From assembly GCA_046957575.1 (NCBI GenBank), contig JBKUOG010000008.1, forward strand, positions 53,704 to 117,703: 64,000 nt of DNA. The letters are read 5' to 3'. The notes below the pieces were generated by a model. The model ran no database searches and was not told where the DNA came from. It saw only the letters and a list, made by a program, of their open reading frames with translations. Positions 60,909 to 64,000 of this stretch are shown here, piece by piece; within the stretch, counting starts at the first letter, position 1, and every line of letters begins with the position of its first letter. The stretch comes from UMGS1370 sp046957575. Its GTDB lineage: Bacteria; Bacillota; Clostridia; Lachnospirales; Lachnospiraceae. The position numbers and the translations under genes are program-made.

Positions 60909-60956
60909 GGGTTCCTCCATTTGCTTGTCAGATGACTATCAGTCTTTTTCCTGCCT

Positions 60957-60985
60957 ATTATAGCGCGGGCAGACAGAAAAAACAA
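60957..60985 (-). promoter_or_regulatory. gltX promoter
   Basis: Minus-strand TTGTTT (60985-60980), 17-bp spacer, TATAAT (60962-60957). Confidence 0.6.
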
Positions 60986-60998
60986 TCCCTTAACTGCT

Positions 60999-62012
60999 CT
61001 ACTTCGAGGACAGATGGCCGATATTTTTAATTAAAACCGAGATTGTCCCATCGGGATTGGTAATAAATTCGACCCGATCCGGATTTCCATACTCTTCCAT
61101 CGGAATGGTAATTTCAATCCCTGTATCTGTGGTCAGATGCTGTTTCTGGAACTTTTTAATGGTTTTTTCCGTCTTTGGTTCTACGATGGCGTCTGCCAGA
61201 TTGTATTTATCCAGCTTTTCCACCAGCTCTTCCTGCATTTCGGGACTGTCTGGAAATACCTTTTCTTTTACCGACTCTACCCGCAGAGTTCCGCTTTCTT
61301 CCAGCTCTTTGTAGATGACGTTTTTCACTTCCATTTTGCGCTCTGCATCATCATCTCCATAATACTTTTTGTTGACCTGTTCTACTGCTTTTGTGACGAT
61401 ATCCATCCGGCTTTTCTGGGATAAAGGGGCATGGCATTCTAAGAACAGTTCGGAAAAATACAGCCGTTTTTCCCCATTAATCTCATACTTTTTTTCTGTC
61501 AGAAGAATGGAACCGTTAGACAAATCTACCACACAGGCCTCGGAAAGTTTCTGGCCCTGTCCCGGCAGCAGCGCCCTTTGAAGAATAATGTTGTTGCCAT
61601 TGCTTCCGTCTTCTTCGGTCTTTGTCAGATGGGTATAGGATGTCCGGTAATTCAGCTTTAAAATCCCCAAGTAATCCTTTCCCTCACAGCCAAATACCAC
61701 AACTGCCAGGTCTCCTGCCGGTATGTCAATGTTGGAATTCATAATCTCAAACAGCCGGTTTGCAAGGTTCCTGCTGGTCTGTGCAAAGTTGTCCGGCGTA
61801 CACTCCTGAATCAGCCTCATGGCCTCAGAAGTATCGGAAAACTGGCAGATTTTCACCTCGTCGCTCTCTGTAAATTTCTCTATATGTCCCTTCAGAAAAT
61901 CCGATAAATCGGTGCCCATTTCCATTTCATAATCAGAAAGCACTGGCATTCCCATGGACGAATCCAGTATGTGGATGATGCCGGTTTTCATTATCATATC
62001 GTCTTTTAACAT
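60999..62012 (-). CDS. Nucleoid-associated protein (NA37/YejK family)
   Basis: 337 residues from ATG 62012 (MLKDDMIMKTGIIHILDSS). The start, the KLNYRTSYTHL block near 118, and the YFSELFLECHAP region near 200 match NA37 (37-kDa nucleoid-associated protein). It binds the nucleoid in enteric bacteria; its role in Clostridia is not known. It follows the HAD gene by 14 bp and precedes gltX by a promoter-bearing 90-bp gap. Confidence 0.83.
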   Translation of the reverse strand: MLKDDMIMKTGIIHILDSSMGMPVLSDYEMEMGTDLSDFLKGHIEKFTESDEVKICQFSDTSEAMRLIQECTPDNFAQTSRNLANRLFEIMNSNIDIPAGDLAVVVFGCEGKDYLGILKLNYRTSYTHLTKTEEDGSNGNNIILQRALLPGQGQKLSEACVVDLSNGSILLTEKKYEINGEKRLYFSELFLECHAPLSQKSRMDIVTKAVEQVNKKYYGDDDAERKMEVKNVIYKELEESGTLRVESVKEKVFPDSPEMQEELVEKLDKYNLADAIVEPKTEKTIKKFQKQHLTTDTGIEITIPMEEYGNPDRVEFITNPDGTISVLIKNIGHLSSK

Positions 62013-62026
62013 AGTTTTCTTATCCT

Positions 62027-62680
62027 CTAAATGGTCAAAAGCAGGTGCTTTAATTCTTCTACAGTTTCCACAATCCAATCTGCTTCTGCCAGTTCTAATT
62101 CTTCTCTGTCTCCATAGCCAAACAGCACGCCTACGCTGTCCAGACCGTTTTCTTTTGCTCCTAAAATGTCATGTTCCCGGTCTCCTACCATGACGGCTTT
62201 TTCCTTTTCCAGGATGCCGGATTCTTCTAATACATAGCGGACTACGTCGCCTTTTTTTACCCTGGTTTCTGCCATATCCGCCCCGCCGATAAAGGTAAAA
62301 TACCCATCTAACCGGAAATGAGAAAGGATCTGTCTGGCAAAATGCTCTGGCTTTGAAGTGGCAACCAGCAGGGTTTTTCCTGCCTCTTTTAATGCTTTTA
62401 ACATCTCGTCCATGCCAGGAAACACTTTGTTTTCATACAGGCCTGTTACGGAAAAATACTCCCTAAATACCTGGATGGCCTCCTCTGCCTGACTCTCTGA
62501 AAAGCCATAATATTTCATAAAACTGTCCTTTAACGGCGGCCCGATAAAGCAGCATAAATTCTCTAATTCCGGTTCGCTGATGCCAAACCGTTCCAGTGCG
62601 TACTGGACGGATTTGGTTATCCCTTCCATAGGATCAGTCAGCGTCCCATCTAAATCAAACAATATGTATTGTTTTGGCAT
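62027..62680 (-). CDS. HAD-superfamily phosphatase, PGP/pyrophosphatase-like
   Basis: 217 residues. Motif I is FDLDGTLTDPMEG at 8-20, motif II VATSKPE near 108, motif III Lys near 145 and motif IV VMVGDREHDI near 167, with a helical cap between I and II. It belongs to the Gph/PpaX/YjjG-like group that acts on small phosphomonoesters or diphosphate. GAAGGAG precedes the ATG. Co-transcribed with the NA37 gene downstream. Confidence 0.9.
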   Translation of the reverse strand: MPKQYILFDLDGTLTDPMEGITKSVQYALERFGISEPELENLCCFIGPPLKDSFMKYYGFSESQAEEAIQVFREYFSVTGLYENKVFPGMDEMLKALKEAGKTLLVATSKPEHFARQILSHFRLDGYFTFIGGADMAETRVKKGDVVRYVLEESGILEKEKAVMVGDREHDILGAKENGLDSVGVLFGYGDREELELAEADWIVETVEELKHLLLTI

Positions 62681-62705
62681 ATTTGCGCTCCTTCTTTTAG
62701 TCTTC

Positions 62706-62825
62706 TTAAAAAGATTTTACTAATCTGTAATAAACCAAATTTCCTGCATACTCCTTAATCAAAAGCTTTAAGCTTCGTTTACGGAAGTAGTATATACACC
62801 CTCCATGTTTTTTGGTATTCCTCAC
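62706..62825 (-). CDS. Possible 39-residue basic protein
   Basis: Frame from GTG 62825 (AAGGGAG 5-6 nt upstream) to TAA 62706, beginning MRNTKKHGGCIYYFRKRSLK and ending YYRLVKSF. Lies between the AAA ATPase and the HAD gene on the same strand. Strongly basic. No family recognised; an in-frame ATG six codons upstream is an alternative start. Confidence 0.32.
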   Translation of the reverse strand: MRNTKKHGGCIYYFRKRSLKLLIKEYAGNLVYYRLVKSF

Positions 62826-62866
62826 ATTTTCTCCCTTCACCATGATTTATATCAAACATACCAGGA

Positions 62867-63598
62867 TCAAATACCTTTCCCCTCAGTATCTAATAATCGG
62901 TCCAATACCTGCTCTTTATGATTGATAAACATTTCCATCACCTGATAACTCTCTGTCTCTTCATACTCACAGGCATGTATCTTTCCCTTATCAAATGTCA
63001 GTATCTCTGCTTCTGGAATCCCCAATAAAATCGGAGAATGGGTTGCGATAAAAAATTGCGACCCATTTTTCGCACACTCATATATTTCCAGTAAAAGTGC
63101 AAGTTGTCGTTGAGGAGATAAGGCAGCTTCCGGCTCATCTAAAATATATACTCCATTTGGCTTTAACTGGCTCTGTACCACTGCCAAAAAACTCTCGCCA
63201 TGTGATTTTTCGTGATACTTTTCTGATGGATGCGCCAGATCCGAATACGCTTCCTCCTGTGTAGCTACATTATAAAAACTTTCTGCCCTCAAAAAATAAC
63301 CCCAGTCTGCTTTTTTGTATCCTTTCAGAATCCGAATTGCTTCGCATAATTCTGAATGTGAATCATAGGTGGAAAAACGGTAATTTTTCGTCCCGCCTTC
63401 CGCATTAAATCCATATGCAACAGCTATGGCCTCTAGCAAAGTTGATTTTCCGCTCCCATTTTCACCGACAAAAAAAGTCACCAGTTTGTCAAATTTTATC
63501 TCTTCCACTCCAGTAATTGCATGAATTGTTCTCAAATAGCTGTTTTTATCAATTTTATTCCAATCTATTTTCAACCCCTGGATGAACTGATGATTCAT
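62867..63598 (-). CDS. Small AAA/ABC-type ATPase
   Basis: 243 residues from ATG 63598, with AAGGAG 7 nt upstream. Walker A GENGSGKST lies near 47-55, a degenerate signature SHGESF near 130, Walker B VYILDEPEAAL near 148-158 and an H-loop ATHSPILL near 186. It belongs to the single-domain ATPases of the COG3910 sort, with an insert between Walker A and the signature but no coiled coil. Function unknown; such ATPases are found both in housekeeping and in defence contexts. Confidence 0.82.
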   Translation of the reverse strand: MNHQFIQGLKIDWNKIDKNSYLRTIHAITGVEEIKFDKLVTFFVGENGSGKSTLLEAIAVAYGFNAEGGTKNYRFSTYDSHSELCEAIRILKGYKKADWGYFLRAESFYNVATQEEAYSDLAHPSEKYHEKSHGESFLAVVQSQLKPNGVYILDEPEAALSPQRQLALLLEIYECAKNGSQFFIATHSPILLGIPEAEILTFDKGKIHACEYEETESYQVMEMFINHKEQVLDRLLDTEGKGI

Positions 63599-63696
63599 CA
63601 AATTTCTCCTTAATATTCCTCTTTATTTTTCATTGATTCTTTTGTCTGTGAATAGCTGTGCTATTGATAACATCAGTGTACACAGATACAACTATT

Positions 63697-63720
63697 GTTT
63701 TAGATACTGATACCTAAAAC
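63697..63720. promoter_or_regulatory. Palindrome upstream of the AAA ATPase
   Basis: GTTTTAGATA and TACCTAAAAC form 10-bp arms with one mismatch around CTGA. Likely an operator. Confidence 0.4.
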
Positions 63721-63731
63721 GCCCATAAATG

Positions 63732-63816
63732 AAAAAGTCCCACCAGGTTGCGCATAAAATCAGAGGCATGGTGGGTTCTGTTAATCTTATTATACAGTTT
63801 TTAAGGTTGGTGTCAA
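63732..63816 (-). ncRNA. Promoter followed at once by a terminator hairpin (short RNA or attenuator)
   Basis: Minus-strand TTGACA (63816-63811), 16-bp spacer, TATAAT (63794-63789). The predicted start is followed within 10 nt by CCCACCA/TGGTGGG arms (63775-63769 and 63745-63739) and CTTTTT. A transcript of about 50 nt would end here unless readthrough reaches the AAA ATPase gene. Confidence 0.4.
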
Positions 63817-63941
63817 GATCCCACTCTCACATAAAGATTTGTTTTATTTGTTTTGAATCCAAATTTTGCATCTGCAATCTGGTCGCGCAATTTGTCCGGA
63901 TGCTCTTCTGTTACTGCTTCTGCTGTATAAAATTTTCTCAT
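63813..63941 (-). pseudogene. metK N-terminal remnant (S-adenosylmethionine synthetase)
   Basis: A 42-codon frame from ATG 63941 with GAGAGG upstream begins MRKFYTAEAVTEEHPDKLRD and continues QIADAK, matching the conserved MetK start (MRKFYTAESVTEGHPDKLCDQISDA type). After about 26 residues it leaves the family sequence and stops. Changes include Gly to Glu before HPDK and Cys to Arg after DKL, so the active-site region is altered as well as truncated. A short leftover of a metK copy is the simplest view. Confidence 0.75.
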
Positions 63942-63963
63942 ATGAGTTTCCTCTCTTTCATGC

Positions 63964-63989
63964 AAAAAAGGCAGGATACCTTCCTTTTT
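63964..63989. terminator. Terminator before the metK remnant
   Basis: AAAAAGGCAGG pairs with CCTTCCTTTTT around ATA with one mismatch; T-runs on both strands. It probably ends a minus-strand gene outside the window. Confidence 0.65.
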
Positions 63990-64000
63990 ACGGGAACATA

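Overview
The window looks like a chromosomal segment of an anaerobic, spore-forming member of the Clostridia, most likely Lachnospiraceae. Pointers are the pyrB-pyrI pair, an alpha/beta-type small acid-soluble spore protein, a Csp-like subtilisin, IspH lying against a four-domain S1 protein, a two-gene SufC-SufB cluster, a ThrRS-like nucleoside kinase, PadR/HAAS/DUF4097 and HI0933-type flavoprotein genes, and strong AGGAGG ribosome sites. No species is claimed.

Layout. 0-1.4 kb: aspartate carbamoyltransferase (pyrBI). 1.4-3.6 kb: a gene-poor stretch with a broken Fic gene, RNase P RNA, one copy of a dispersed 50-bp repeat and a three-repeat CRISPR array of type I-C style with a leader-like inverted repeat but no cas genes. 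3.6-4.5 kb: a secreted triple-PepSY protein whose promoter carries the same operator as the padR promoter 22 kb away. 4.5-13 kb (minus): a long run of dgt, dnaG, sigA, trmK, a nucleoside kinase, Nudix, SGNH hydrolase and YitT genes. 13.3-15.6 kb: a small XRE regulator, three micro-ORFs and a Csp-like protease. 15.7-19.7 kb: the trehalose treB-treC operon with divergent treR and three palindromic operators. 19.8-21.5 kb: SufC-SufB. 21.8-22.4 kb: three tRNA-Leu genes, two of them an exact tandem duplication with promoter and terminator. 22.6-26.8 kb: cbiG, a spore protein gene, the PadR/HAAS/DUF4097 operon and an L,D-transpeptidase. 26.9-34.3 kb (minus): two groups, flavoprotein-cmk-ispH-S1 with a polyphosphate kinase in front, and HD-lysC. 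34.3-43.7 kb: mixed metabolic and transport genes, including an asparagine synthetase homologue that lacks the glutaminase cysteine. 43.7-46.4 kb: KdpDE without kdpABC, KdpD missing its N-terminal domain. 46.5-50.6 kb: small membrane proteins, a secreted DUF6273-like protein and a TetR-controlled membrane-protein operon.

50.8-57.0 kb holds the main accessory system: a PD-(D/E)XK nuclease-helicase fusion convergent with two overlapping DNA methyltransferase genes (one DPPY with a zinc-ribbon insertion, one SPPY). It reads as an ATP-dependent restriction-modification system. The methyltransferases sit directly behind cobO, pcrA and gltX with almost no spacing, so modification may be transcribed with housekeeping genes while the nuclease has its own promoter. 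57.0-64 kb: cobO, pcrA, gltX, a nucleoid-associated protein, a HAD phosphatase, a small AAA ATPase and, at the right edge, a truncated metK start followed by a promoter and terminator hairpin.

All functional calls rest on motif and family recognition by eye; no database search was run.
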